A DNA stretch of 64,000 bases from Hwanghaeella grinnelliae (GTDB lineage Bacteria; Pseudomonadota; Alphaproteobacteria; UBA8366; Aestuariispiraceae), in contig NZ_SADE01000001.1 in assembly GCF_004005845.1 (NCBI RefSeq), positions 1,922,001-1,986,000 of the forward strand, read 5' to 3'. Positions within the stretch are counted from its first letter, which is position 1; each line of letters opens with the position of its first letter. Below are positions 19,895 through 29,711 of the stretch, one piece after another. Below the pieces are notes generated by a model. That model was not told the DNA's origin, ran no database searches, and was given only the letters and a program-made list of their open reading frames with translations. Made by a program: the position numbers and the translations under genes.

Positions 19895-21271
19895 ATGAAA
19901 GTTGTTATCTGCGGGGCCGGTCAGGTCGGGTTTCACATTGCCCGCTACCTTTCCAGTGAACAGAACGACGTCACCGTCGTCGATCAGTCACCCGAATTGA
20001 TCGGTAAGATTAACGATTCACTCGACGTGCAGGCCTTTGTCGGCCATGCCTCGCACCCCGATGTGCTGGCGCGGGCAGGGGTGGGCGACGCGGATATGCT
20101 GATCGCGGTTACCTTCGCTGACGAAGTGAACATGATCGCGTGCCAGGTCGCGCATTCGCTGTTCAATGTGCCGACCAAGATTGCGCGTATCCGGCAGCAG
20201 GATTATCTGCGCGACGAATGGGCCAATCTGTTCGCCCGGGACCAGTTGCCCATCGATGTCATCATTTCACCGGAAATCGAGGTGGCGCGCGCCGTGCGCC
20301 GGCGCCTGCACGTGCCGGGTGCGTCGGATATCATCGAATTGGCCGATGGACTGGTCCGCGTGATCGGCGTGCGGTGCCAGGAAAACTGCCCGGTCATACA
20401 CACACCCTTGCGGCAATTAACCTCGCTGTTTCCCGATCTGAACATCACCGTCATGGCGATTGTTCGAAACGAAACCTTGATCATTCCGAAGTCGACGGAC
20501 CAGATGTTGCCTGGGGACGAGGTCTATTTCTGCACCGAGTCGGGAAAACTGGATCGGGCCATGGCCGTCTTCGGACATGAAGAGGGCGAGTCGCGCCGGG
20601 TCATCATCATCGGCGGCGGCAATATCGGCGTCAATTTAGCGAACGATCTGGAAAACCACGACAAATACACCGTTCGCGTGATCGAACTGGATAAGGCGCG
20701 GGCCCGGAAGGTCGCCGAATTGCTACCGACGACGACGATTATCCAAGGTGATGCGCTGGACAGCGAAATCCTCGAAGAAGCCAATGTTGCCCATGCGGAA
20801 GCGATTGTTGCCGTCAGCGATCATGACGAAACCAACATCCTGGCCTCTCTATTGGCCAAGCGCTACGGCGTCGACCGCGCCGTCGCACTGATCAACAAGT
20901 CCAGCTATGGCCCATTGATCACCACATTGGGGATCGATGTCGTCGTCAGTCCCAGAGAAATCACCGCATCGACCATCCTGCAGCATGTCCGCCGCGGGCG
21001 AATTCGCTCGGTCCATACGTTACGCGACGGATTTGCCGAAGTGATCGAGGCGGAGGCGTTGCAGACCTCACCGCTGGTCGGGGTTCCGTTGAAGGAGGCA
21101 AAACTGCCTGACGGTGTGATTCTGGGCGCGGTGATCCGAAACGATTCCGATGTCATCATTCCACGCCCGGACACAGAGATTTTCGAAGGCGACCGCGTCG
21201 TCCTGCTTGCCGCGGCCCATGCGGTGAAGAAAGTTGAAAAGATGTTCGCCGTGCGCCTGGAATATTTCTGA
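19895..21271 (+). CDS. trkA: Trk potassium uptake system NAD-binding protein TrkA
   Basis: The cytoplasmic gating subunit of the TrkH-type potassium channel. Two RCK units in tandem: the first Rossmann motif GAGQVGFHIARYL starts at residue 5 and the second (IIGGGNIGVNLANDLE) near 235, each followed by a TrkA-C domain. Length 458, standard. Its place after ntrYX is conserved in many alphaproteobacteria. The gap to ntrX is 90 bases, so it may have its own promoter as well. No TrkH gene is in the window. Confidence 0.96.
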   Translation: MKVVICGAGQVGFHIARYLSSEQNDVTVVDQSPELIGKINDSLDVQAFVGHASHPDVLARAGVGDADMLIAVTFADEVNMIACQVAHSLFNVPTKIARIRQQDYLRDEWANLFARDQLPIDVIISPEIEVARAVRRRLHVPGASDIIELADGLVRVIGVRCQENCPVIHTPLRQLTSLFPDLNITVMAIVRNETLIIPKSTDQMLPGDEVYFCTESGKLDRAMAVFGHEEGESRRVIIIGGGNIGVNLANDLENHDKYTVRVIELDKARARKVAELLPTTTIIQGDALDSEILEEANVAHAEAIVAVSDHDETNILASLLAKRYGVDRAVALINKSSYGPLITTLGIDVVVSPREITASTILQHVRRGRIRSVHTLRDGFAEVIEAEALQTSPLVGVPLKEAKLPDGVILGAVIRNDSDVIIPRPDTEIFEGDRVVLLAAAHAVKKVEKMFAVRLEYF

Positions 21272-21335
21272 TCCTTGGTCTAACCAAAGGTCCTGCAGGA
21301 CGTTCAAACCTGCGCATTTTTCGAAAGGAGTTACC

Positions 21336-22205
21336 ATGCCCCGCTACTGTTATGTAAATGGCCGTTTTCTGCCGCATCGCGACGGCGCCGTGCATATCGA
21401 AGACCGGGGCTATCAATTCGCTGACGGGGTGTACGAGGTTGTCACCATCGCCAACGGCACCATGGTCGACGAGGACCCGCATCTCGACCGGTTGGAGCGT
21501 TCCTTGAAGGAACTTCGCATGCGGATGCCGATGGCCCGTGGCGCGATGAAACTGAAAGTGCGGGAACTGGTTCGCCGCAACGGGTTGAAAGACGGCTTGG
21601 TCTACATGCAGGTCACCCGTGGTGTGGCGCCCCGCAACCATGCTTTCCCAAGCGATAAGGTTCCGCCGGCCATCGTCATGACGACGAAAAAGATGGACTT
21701 CGCGAAAATGAAGAAGTTCACCGACGGGGTTACCGTCGTCAGCGCGCCGGACATTCGCTGGGGCCGCTGTGACATCAAGACGGTAAGTCTGCTGCCCAAT
21801 TGCCTTGCCAAGCAGGCGGCGACCGAAGCGGGCGCTTATGAAGCCTGGCTGGTCGACGAAAAAGGCAATGTGACCGAGGGGTCCTCTTCCAACGCTTGGA
21901 TCATCACCAAGGATGGGGTGTTGGTGACCAAACCGGCCACGAACGAAATCCTGAACGGGATCACACGCCAGACCATCTTGGATCTGGCCAAACAGGATGG
22001 CGTGCCGTTCGAAGAACGCGAATTCACGCTGGAGGAAGCGTATGAGGCGAAGGAAGCCTTCGTCTCCAGCGCGACGTCGTTCGTCACGCCTGTGGTGAAA
22101 ATCGACGACCATGTGATCGGCAATGGTCACCCTGGATCACTGTGCGAAAAATTGTTGGGCACGTATCAAGACTATGCCGCCGGGCGAAGAAGCCGTGCCG
22201 CGTAA
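21336..22205 (+). CDS. dat: D-amino acid aminotransferase (class IV PLP enzyme)
   Basis: A fold-type IV aminotransferase. Its 289 residues resemble D-alanine aminotransferase: YVNGRFLPH and EDRGYQFADGVYEV at the N-terminus, the PLP lysine K148 in RCDIKTVSLLPN, and EGSSSNAWII for phosphate binding. It probably supplies D-glutamate or D-alanine for the cell wall, or interconverts D-amino acids; branched-chain aminotransferase is less likely given the motifs. The start at 21336 has a strong AAAGGAG 5 bases upstream. It overlaps the next gene. Confidence 0.92.
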   Translation: MPRYCYVNGRFLPHRDGAVHIEDRGYQFADGVYEVVTIANGTMVDEDPHLDRLERSLKELRMRMPMARGAMKLKVRELVRRNGLKDGLVYMQVTRGVAPRNHAFPSDKVPPAIVMTTKKMDFAKMKKFTDGVTVVSAPDIRWGRCDIKTVSLLPNCLAKQAATEAGAYEAWLVDEKGNVTEGSSSNAWIITKDGVLVTKPATNEILNGITRQTILDLAKQDGVPFEEREFTLEEAYEAKEAFVSSATSFVTPVVKIDDHVIGNGHPGSLCEKLLGTYQDYAAGRRSRAA

Positions 22206-22902
22206 CGTGGCGGCCCCGGAAAGCGACAATCCCGAAATTCCCGCGGACCTGCCGACGCCACGAGCGGTCGTCTTCGATTGGGACAATACACTGGTCGATA
22301 CCTGGCCGGTGATCCATGCGTCCTTCAAGACGACACTTTTGGCGATGGGTCAGGAGCCCTGGACGCTTGAGCAGACAAAAGACCGGGTGTCCAAGTCGCT
22401 GCGCGATGCTTTTCCGGAATTGTTCGGGAACAGATGGGAAGAGGCGCGTGATATCTATTACAGCGCCTTCGAACGGGAGCATCTTCAAAGCCTGATGCCC
22501 CTGGATAACGCACTTGGCACGCTTGATCATCTGCAGGGCAGGGGAAAACCCATGGCGTTGGTCAGCAATAAGACGGGTCGCTACCTGCGTCGGGAAGTCG
22601 ACCATTTGTCCTGGAACGGGTATTTCCGGTCCGTCGTCGGCGCGGGTGACGCACCCCATGACAAACCCGACCCGGAAGCGTTGATCATGGCCCTGGCACC
22701 GATCGGTCTATCCGTGGGGCCGGACATTTGGTTTGTCGGGGATTCGCGGAGCGATTTGGAACTGGCGCGCAATGCGGGTTGCACCGGAATTCTGGTTCAT
22801 CCGGACCCCGACCGGGCCAAGACTGCTTTTTCTGATTGTCTGCCGCGATGTCAGGTGGCGAACCTGGATCAATTAACCTATGTTCTAGAGACAGTCGGAT
22901 GA
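22174..22902 (+). CDS. HAD-family phosphatase, phosphoglycolate-phosphatase-like
   Basis: A haloacid-dehalogenase-type hydrolase of about 242 residues. Motif I is DWDNTLVDTW (nucleophile Asp), with VSNKTG as motif II, K in DKPDPEAL as motif III, and GDSRSDLELARNAG as motif IV. The cap type and order fit the Gph/YjjG group, but DxDNT replaces the common DxDGT and the substrate is unknown. The start is uncertain: ATG at 22174 overlaps dat by 32 bases; GTG at 22195 or 22210 is possible. The gene lies in the conserved dat-HAD-hfq-hflX order. Confidence 0.88.
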   Translation: MPPGEEAVPRNVAAPESDNPEIPADLPTPRAVVFDWDNTLVDTWPVIHASFKTTLLAMGQEPWTLEQTKDRVSKSLRDAFPELFGNRWEEARDIYYSAFEREHLQSLMPLDNALGTLDHLQGRGKPMALVSNKTGRYLRREVDHLSWNGYFRSVVGAGDAPHDKPDPEALIMALAPIGLSVGPDIWFVGDSRSDLELARNAGCTGILVHPDPDRAKTAFSDCLPRCQVANLDQLTYVLETVG

Positions 22903-23054
22903 CGCTTCTTTTTTACGCTGTCGCATCGATAATGTTGCAGTGCAGCGTAAATTCTCCTACAAAGAGGTTCGAAGCGTTGGCACCAGCCCTGTCGGTGCAT
23001 GTCCGGCGCAGAACCAAGATCGATGGCCCAACAAGAACATAAGGGGGCGTTGCA

Positions 23055-23306
23055 ATGTCGTCCGATAAGAACCAGAATTTGCAGGATGTATTCCTGAACA
23101 GCGTACGTAAGCAAAAAATGCCGGTCACCGTGTTTCTGGTGAATGGTGTAAAACTTCAAGGCATTATCACTTGGTTCGACAACTTCTGTGTCCTGTTACG
23201 CAGAGATGCGCATTCACAGCTCGTCTACAAGCACGCCATTTCAACGGTGATGCCGTCGCAGCCCCTGTCGTTGTTCGAGGGTGGCGAAACGGGCGCGGAC
23301 GAATAG
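23055..23306 (+). CDS. hfq: RNA chaperone Hfq
   Basis: The hexameric Sm-like RNA chaperone that pairs small RNAs with mRNAs. The 83-residue protein contains the Sm1 region with [21 protein letters not shown] and the Sm2 YKHAIST motif, plus the conserved FDNFCVLL. It has the short C-terminal tail usual for alphaproteobacteria. GGGGCG is upstream of the ATG. It is followed by hflX after 72 bases, the canonical pair. The 152-base spacer upstream may carry a dedicated promoter. Confidence 0.98.
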   Translation: MSSDKNQNLQDVFLNSVRKQKMPVTVFLVNGVKLQGIITWFDNFCVLLRRDAHSQLVYKHAISTVMPSQPLSLFEGGETGADE

Positions 23307-23378
23307 TCCGCGTTTCCGGCCGCAAGGTCGCGCGTATCGCACGTTCACTTTCCGGGACCGCTTCCGCGGTGGGTTGTC

Positions 23379-24755
23379 ATGGCCGCTCCACGTAAGGGCG
23401 CGGGCAAGAAGCGCGAGCCCTGGCGCGGCGAAGGCAGTCGGCGGACGATCGTCCTTCATCCCGATATTCGAATTCACGGCGAAGACGCGTCACTCAAGCG
23501 TTCGCCGGCCGCGCGACTGGAAGAAGCCGTCGGTCTGGCGCATGCCATCGATCTGGAAATCGTGCATTCGGAAAGTATCAAGGTGGACAAACCCAAACCG
23601 GGCACCTTGTTTGGGATGGGCGTTATCGAACGGTTCCGTGATCTGTCCGACGCACTAGAGGTGGAGCTCATCGTCGTCGATGGGCCATTGTCGCCGGTTC
23701 AGCAACGAAACCTCGAACGGGAATTCGGCAGCAAGGTTATCGACCGGACTGGGCTTATCCTGGAGATTTTCGGGGCACGCGCCAATACACGGGAAGGGAC
23801 CTTGCAGGTCGAACTCGCGGCGCTCAGCTATCAGCGGTCCCGCTTGGTACGCAGCTGGACCCACTTGGAACGGCAACGCGGCGGGCTCGGCTTCATCGGC
23901 GGACCTGGCGAAAGCCAGATCGAGTTGGACCGACGACTGATCGACGAACGCATCGCCAAACTGAAGCGCGAACTGGAACAGGTGAAGCGGACCCGTGCGT
24001 TGCATCGCGAGTCCCGACGCAAGGTGCCTTACCCGATCGTTGCTTTGGTCGGGTATACGAATGCCGGCAAATCGACCCTGTTCAACAGACTGACGAATGC
24101 CGAAGTCCTGGCGCAGGATATGCTTTTCGCAACATTGGACCCCACGATGCGGTCAATCGCCCTTCCGTCAGGGGCGAAGGTAATTTTGTCCGATACGGTC
24201 GGGTTCATCTCCGACTTGCCAACAGATCTTGTTGCCGCCTTCCGGGCGACGTTGGAAGAGGTCATTTCCGCCGACCTGATTTTGCACGTTCGGGACGCAG
24301 CAAACGAAGATACCGAGATTCAAAAAACGGATGTTGAGGCGGTCCTGGCCTCCCTGGGTCGTCCCGATGCCGGCGACCGGGTCGAGGTTCTGAACAAAAT
24401 CGACATGTTGAGCGGCGATGAACGATCCGCGGTTCTATCCCGCGCGGCGCGCAACGATAACATCATCGCGGTTTCCGCGGTTACGGGCGAGAATTGTGAG
24501 AACCTTTGCAAATTGGTTGATGACAGATTGTCTGCTCAGAATGAGCCGATCGAGACTGTCATCCCGTCGGAAGACGGCGCGCAACTCGCCTGGCTCTACC
24601 GTCATGGGGACGTGCAACAGCGCGAGGACCGTGACGAAGGGGTCTTCGTGCGGGTCATGATGCCCGCCCACGAAAGGGACCGGTACCTGAAGCTTTACAA
24701 AGAGGGCGCGTCTGATACCGTCCCGGCCGGTTCGGAGCCTTCCGAACAGGCGTGA
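23379..24755 (+). CDS. hflX: GTPase HflX
   Basis: A ribosome-associated GTPase that splits stalled 70S particles. The N-terminal HflX domain contains GFIGGPGESQIELDRRLI, then the G1 motif GYTNAGKSTLFN, G3 DTVGFISDLP, and G4 NKID. Length 458, with a C-terminal extension after the G domain. It begins 72 bases after hfq. The N-terminus is Lys/Arg-rich (APRKGAGKKREPWRG). Confidence 0.96.
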   Translation: MAAPRKGAGKKREPWRGEGSRRTIVLHPDIRIHGEDASLKRSPAARLEEAVGLAHAIDLEIVHSESIKVDKPKPGTLFGMGVIERFRDLSDALEVELIVVDGPLSPVQQRNLEREFGSKVIDRTGLILEIFGARANTREGTLQVELAALSYQRSRLVRSWTHLERQRGGLGFIGGPGESQIELDRRLIDERIAKLKRELEQVKRTRALHRESRRKVPYPIVALVGYTNAGKSTLFNRLTNAEVLAQDMLFATLDPTMRSIALPSGAKVILSDTVGFISDLPTDLVAAFRATLEEVISADLILHVRDAANEDTEIQKTDVEAVLASLGRPDAGDRVEVLNKIDMLSGDERSAVLSRAARNDNIIAVSAVTGENCENLCKLVDDRLSAQNEPIETVIPSEDGAQLAWLYRHGDVQQREDRDEGVFVRVMMPAHERDRYLKLYKEGASDTVPAGSEPSEQA

Positions 24756-24825
24756 GCATCCTCCCTCCGCAACGTCAGACCCGGCCGCAAGCCTTTGCCG
24801 GATCAACGAATTTAACCTCCCCGGG

Positions 24826-24854
24826 TTGACACTGAAAGCCTTCATACGTATGTC
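24826..24854 (+). promoter_or_regulatory. Predicted groESL promoter
   Basis: A perfect -35 box TTGACA at 24826-24831 is followed, 17 bases on, by TATGTC at 24849-24854 as a weak -10. The stretch CGTATGT overlapping it also resembles the -10 of heat-shock sigma-32 promoters in alphaproteobacteria, so dual recognition is possible. It ends 2 bases before the CIRCE operator. Confidence 0.6.
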
Positions 24855-24855
24855 C

Positions 24856-24882
24856 CTAGCACTCAATGCACTTGAGTGCTAA
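24856..24882. promoter_or_regulatory. CIRCE operator for HrcA
   Basis: CTAGCACTC, nine bases, GAGTGCTAA. This is the HrcA-binding CIRCE element (consensus TTAGCACTC-N9-GAGTGCTAA) with a single change, C for T, at the outermost left base. It lies directly downstream of the predicted promoter and 83 bases before groES, the standard repressing position. hrcA is not in the window. Confidence 0.95.
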
Positions 24883-24964
24883 CAGCGGGGTATGTTCGTT
24901 TGTCTGCGCCGCGTAGACAATCGACACCAGATGAATCATCCGAGCCTCTAAAGGGAGAGCGTAA

Positions 24965-25255
24965 ATGAAATTCCGTCCCTTGCATGACCGTGTTCTGGTC
25001 AAGCGCGTCGACGCCGAAGAAAAAACCGCCGGCGGCATCATTTTGCCGGATTCGGCGCAGGAAAAGCCTTCGGAAGGCAAGATCATCGCCGTTGGCGGTG
25101 GTTACAAGGCCGATGACGGCACCGTCCGTCCGCTGGATGTGAAGAAGGGCGACCGCGTCCTCTTCGGCAAATGGTCCGGCACCGAAGTCAAGGTCGGCGG
25201 CGACGACCTGCTGATCATGAAAGAGTCCGACATCATGGGTGTGATGGAAGGCTGA
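24965..25255 (+). CDS. groES: Co-chaperonin GroES
   Basis: The 10-kDa lid of the GroEL folding chamber. All features of the 96-residue family are present: [12 protein letters not shown] at the N-terminus, a mobile loop with [14 protein letters not shown], and [15 protein letters not shown] at the C-terminus. AAAGGGAGAG precedes the ATG. It is preceded by CIRCE and followed by groEL after 92 bases. Confidence 0.99.
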   Translation: MKFRPLHDRVLVKRVDAEEKTAGGIILPDSAQEKPSEGKIIAVGGGYKADDGTVRPLDVKKGDRVLFGKWSGTEVKVGGDDLLIMKESDIMGVMEG

Positions 25256-25323
25256 TCAGCCAACTATCCCCACGGACTTTCTAAGGACGAATTCATCTTT
25301 CAAAGACGAATTCAAGGCAATGA

Positions 25324-26994
<1,671 letters not shown>

Positions 26995-27025
26995 GCAGCC
27001 CGTTTGCCTATAGTGCGTTTCCCGG

Positions 27026-27055
27026 AAGGGCGGTTGCGGCGACGCAGCCGCCCTT
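27026..27055 (+). terminator. Hairpin terminator after groEL
   Basis: A 13-bp stem (one T-G wobble) with arms AAGGGCGGTTGCG and CGCAGCCGCCCTT closed by the GNRA-type loop GCGA. It lies 31 bases after the groEL stop. The following T-tract is poor (TTCGATTTC), so termination may be partial. Confidence 0.75.
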
Positions 27056-27127
27056 TCGATTTCCTGCGGGCTGTGCTACGTCCCGCCCATCCCTGTAACA
27101 CTCTCCAAGATTGCTGATACCCCGCCC

Positions 27128-27949
27128 ATGCACGACATCGACCCTGACCGCGTCATAGACGCCTTGCGTGAGGCCGCCGCGCTGGATGTCATGCCGCGTT
27201 TCAATGCCCTGCAGCATCACGAAGTGATGGAAAAGAAGCCGGGCGATGTGGTCACGGTCGCCGACCTAGATGCCGAACATCGGTTGACGGCCCTGTTGCC
27301 CGGTCTGCTACCGGGATCCGTCGTGGTGGGTGAGGAAGCCTATGCGAAAAAACCAGCCATCCTTGATTTGCTGGAACAAGACAGGCCGGTCTGGCTGATC
27401 GATCCTGTCGACGGCACCAAGAACTTTTCCGAAGGCAACCCGATGTTCTGCATGATGGTCGCCTTGGTGGAGAAGGGTGAAACGCTGATGAGTTTCATCC
27501 ATGACCCAACGCAGAATCGCACGGCGGTCGCGGAACATGGGGCAGGGGCCTTCCTGGTGCAGAGCGGCAAAGACGAGGTTCGGCTTCATACTCCTGAACA
27601 AAAGCCGTTCGCTGAAATGATCGGGCAGATAAATTTCGGCTGCTTCCAGGAATCCGACCGGAGCGCAAAACGCGACAAGTTCGTGAAGATTTTCGGAACG
27701 GTGAATCGGCTGCGCTGTGCAGGACACGATTTTCTGGCCCAGAGCCTCGGCGAGCGGGATTTCGCCCTCTACAATCGGCTGTGGAGTTGGGACCATGTGC
27801 CCGGCGTTTTGCTGCTGCGCGAAGCGGGTGGGCATGTGGAGCGGATCGATGATTTGCCTTACCGCCCGGAAGATCGCGTCCGCTCGCTGCTATCCGCCGG
27901 CAGCAAAGAATGTTGGGAAGACCTGCGGCACGTTCTCTGCGCAGATTGA
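27128..27949 (+). CDS. Inositol-monophosphatase family phosphatase
   Basis: A 273-residue magnesium-dependent phosphatase of the IMPase/FBPase superfamily. The metal-site motifs are present: GEEA near residue 65, and WLIDPVDGTKNF near 92-103; the C-terminal metal motif is WSWDHVPGVLLLREAGG. Family members hydrolyse inositol phosphates, 3'-phosphoadenosine phosphate or histidinol phosphate; the substrate cannot be decided here. It follows the groEL terminator and is convergent with the P-loop kinase gene (8 bases between stops). Confidence 0.88.
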   Translation: MHDIDPDRVIDALREAAALDVMPRFNALQHHEVMEKKPGDVVTVADLDAEHRLTALLPGLLPGSVVVGEEAYAKKPAILDLLEQDRPVWLIDPVDGTKNFSEGNPMFCMMVALVEKGETLMSFIHDPTQNRTAVAEHGAGAFLVQSGKDEVRLHTPEQKPFAEMIGQINFGCFQESDRSAKRDKFVKIFGTVNRLRCAGHDFLAQSLGERDFALYNRLWSWDHVPGVLLLREAGGHVERIDDLPYRPEDRVRSLLSAGSKECWEDLRHVLCAD

Positions 27950-27957
27950 ATGCCCGA

Positions 27958-28485
27958 CTAGGGTGCTTTTCTCTCCCTCTCGGGCTGCGGATGGACGACT
28001 TCTATTTCCAAACCTTCTTCCGCCCGCGGTTCTTCAAAGAATTTAGTGACCTGGTGAAAGACGTTGGCGGTATCGAAAGCCGCGCGTTCCGGCTGTTCCT
28101 GACGCCTCATTGCAATCTGACGCAGACATAGATCGTCATCCGCTTCTAGATAAACAAGCCTATGCGGCGAGCCGATTTCCGTTGCCGTTTCGCGATGCCA
28201 CGCGCGCTGTGACACGGTGTTTGCTGGGAAGTCCAGGATGACATTCGTCCCGGTTTTCAGAATATCCCGAACATGATTTCTAACGAACGGTCCGATGCGG
28301 CGGGAAAAATCCAGATAGTCCTGAAAAGAGGATATTTTTCCGGGGAAATGAGATGCCAGCCAAACATCTTCCGATATCAATACGGCGTTGTGACGCCCCG
28401 CCAGTTCCTTTGCTTTATGGGACTTCCCGGCACCCATTTTACCGCAAAGGAAAACCAACAGGCCGTTATCGGAGACTTTCGACAC
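27958..28485 (-). CDS. Small P-loop kinase (AAA_33/zeta-like)
   Basis: A 175-residue ATPase with an N-terminal Walker A FLCGKMGAGKSHKA (about 12-25) and an Asp/Arg-rich remainder with GTNVILDFPANTVSQR, like the AAA_33 kinases related to polynucleotide kinase and zeta toxins. No antitoxin gene adjoins it, so a toxin-antitoxin role is not indicated. It may phosphorylate a small metabolite or nucleic acid end. The start is GTG at 28485. It is convergent with the phosphatase gene and divergent from the dehydrogenase at 28813. Confidence 0.75.
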   Translation of the reverse strand: MSKVSDNGLLVFLCGKMGAGKSHKAKELAGRHNAVLISEDVWLASHFPGKISSFQDYLDFSRRIGPFVRNHVRDILKTGTNVILDFPANTVSQRAWHRETATEIGSPHRLVYLEADDDLCLRQIAMRRQEQPERAAFDTANVFHQVTKFFEEPRAEEGLEIEVVHPQPERERKAP

Positions 28486-28812
28486 GTCTATTCACGCTCA
28501 ACTGTGGTTTGAACCGGGAACGGCGGTGAATGGCCGTCGTGTGGTGTCGTGTGGTAGAGTCGGTAAAAACACCAAATGGTCACACGGTGTAAACTGTCGG
28601 TTAAGTCCGCCCAACCGCTAAATTCAAGCATAGCCTTGATCCTGATGCGAACATGACTACCTTTCCGGCATCTATCCCAACCTTGACGACTTGGCAAAGC
28701 GATAGAGGGGCGTGCGGTTCTTCCTGAACCGCTCTAATATATCTGCGGAAAGATCAGATCATGAACCGAGCGGCGGTCGAGCATACGCCGCGCGACAGGG
28801 GAGAATTATACC
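28486..28812. other. 327-base divergent intergenic region
   Basis: Lies between a leftward kinase gene and a rightward dehydrogenase gene, so it should hold two promoters. No open frame, tRNA or known RNA motif is seen. Noted items: near-repeated GTCGTGTGGT at about 28536-28556, and a 7-bp hairpin at 28714. GGGGAGAATT before 28813 is the dehydrogenase ribosome site. Confidence 0.5.
28714..28732. other. Small perfect hairpin GCGGTTC-N5-GAACCGC
   Basis: A seven-base perfect stem with loop TTCCT, 80 bases upstream of the dehydrogenase start. With no rightward gene before it, it is unlikely to end transcription of a coding unit; it may be an operator or a leader structure. Confidence 0.4.
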
Positions 28813-29685
28813 ATGGCAAAAGTGGCATTTATCGGTTTGGGCGTGATGGGGTATCCGATGGCTGGATACTTGGCCAAAAAAGGCGGGCATGATGTAGCCG
28901 TCTATAACCGGACAACCGAGAAGGCCGAAAAATGGGCGGCGGAATACGGCGGCTCCTTCAAGACAACACCGCGCGAAGCGGCCGAAGGCGCGGAAATCGT
29001 GTTCTGCTGCGTCGGCAATGACGATGATCTGCGCTCCGTCATTTTGGGCGCGGACGGCGCGTTGGCTGGCATGAGCACAGGGGCGACCCTGGTCGACCAC
29101 ACGACCGCCAGCGCGGAAGTCGCACGCGAGCTTTATGCAAAAGCCAAAGAAAACGGCATCGGATTCATCGACGCGCCGGTTTCGGGTGGCCAGGCCGGGG
29201 CCGAAAACGGCGTTCTGACCGTGATGTGCGGTGGCGATGCCGATGTTTACGAGAAAGTTGAACCGGCCATCATGTGTTTTGCGCGCGCCAGTCGACTGAT
29301 GGGCGCGAGCGGTGCCGGACAATTGACCAAGATGGTCAACCAAATCTGCATCGCCGGGTTGTTGCAGGGTCTCTCCGAAGGCGTGAATTTCGGGATGAAG
29401 GCCGGTTTGGACATGGATGCGGTCATCGACGTCATATCGAAAGGTGCCGCGGGGTCATGGCAGATGGAAAACCGTGCCGGTACCATGTCGAAAGGCGAGT
29501 TCGAATTCGGCTTCGCAGTCGATTGGATGCGTAAGGATCTGGCGATTTGCCTCGGCGAAGCCAAGAACAATGGCGCGCGCCTGCCGGTGACCGCGATGAT
29601 CGATCAATATTACGCGCATGTTCAGGCACGGGGCGGGAACCGCTGGGATACATCCAGCCTCGTCCATTTGCTGATGAACGACTAA
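28813..29685 (+). CDS. 3-hydroxyisobutyrate dehydrogenase-type oxidoreductase
   Basis: An NAD(P)-dependent beta-hydroxyacid dehydrogenase of 290 residues. N-terminal Rossmann motif FIGLGVMGYPMAGYLAKKGG; substrate motif DAPVSGGQAGAENG near 118-131; catalytic lysine in GAGQLTKMVNQ near 172. Candidates include 3-hydroxyisobutyrate dehydrogenase, tartronate semialdehyde reductase and succinic/glyoxylate reductases; sequence alone does not separate them. A GGGGAGAATT ribosome site precedes the start. The cyclase gene begins 26 bases after its stop. Confidence 0.88.
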   Translation: MAKVAFIGLGVMGYPMAGYLAKKGGHDVAVYNRTTEKAEKWAAEYGGSFKTTPREAAEGAEIVFCCVGNDDDLRSVILGADGALAGMSTGATLVDHTTASAEVARELYAKAKENGIGFIDAPVSGGQAGAENGVLTVMCGGDADVYEKVEPAIMCFARASRLMGASGAGQLTKMVNQICIAGLLQGLSEGVNFGMKAGLDMDAVIDVISKGAAGSWQMENRAGTMSKGEFEFGFAVDWMRKDLAICLGEAKNNGARLPVTAMIDQYYAHVQARGGNRWDTSSLVHLLMND

Positions 29686-29711
29686 CGGCGATTACCCGGA
29701 CAGAGGGGCGT

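Noticed and set aside
24781..24801. Terminator after hflX (CCGGC...GCCGG)
   Set aside because: A five-base stem with a long loop and no T-tract; too weak.
25286..25314. Direct repeat GACGAATTCA twice between groES and groEL
   Set aside because: Ten bases, spacing 19, in a non-coding spacer; too small to interpret, could be chance.
27958..28485. Zeta-type toxin
   Set aside because: The fold is similar, but there is no epsilon-like antitoxin gene beside it and the neighbours are ordinary metabolic genes.
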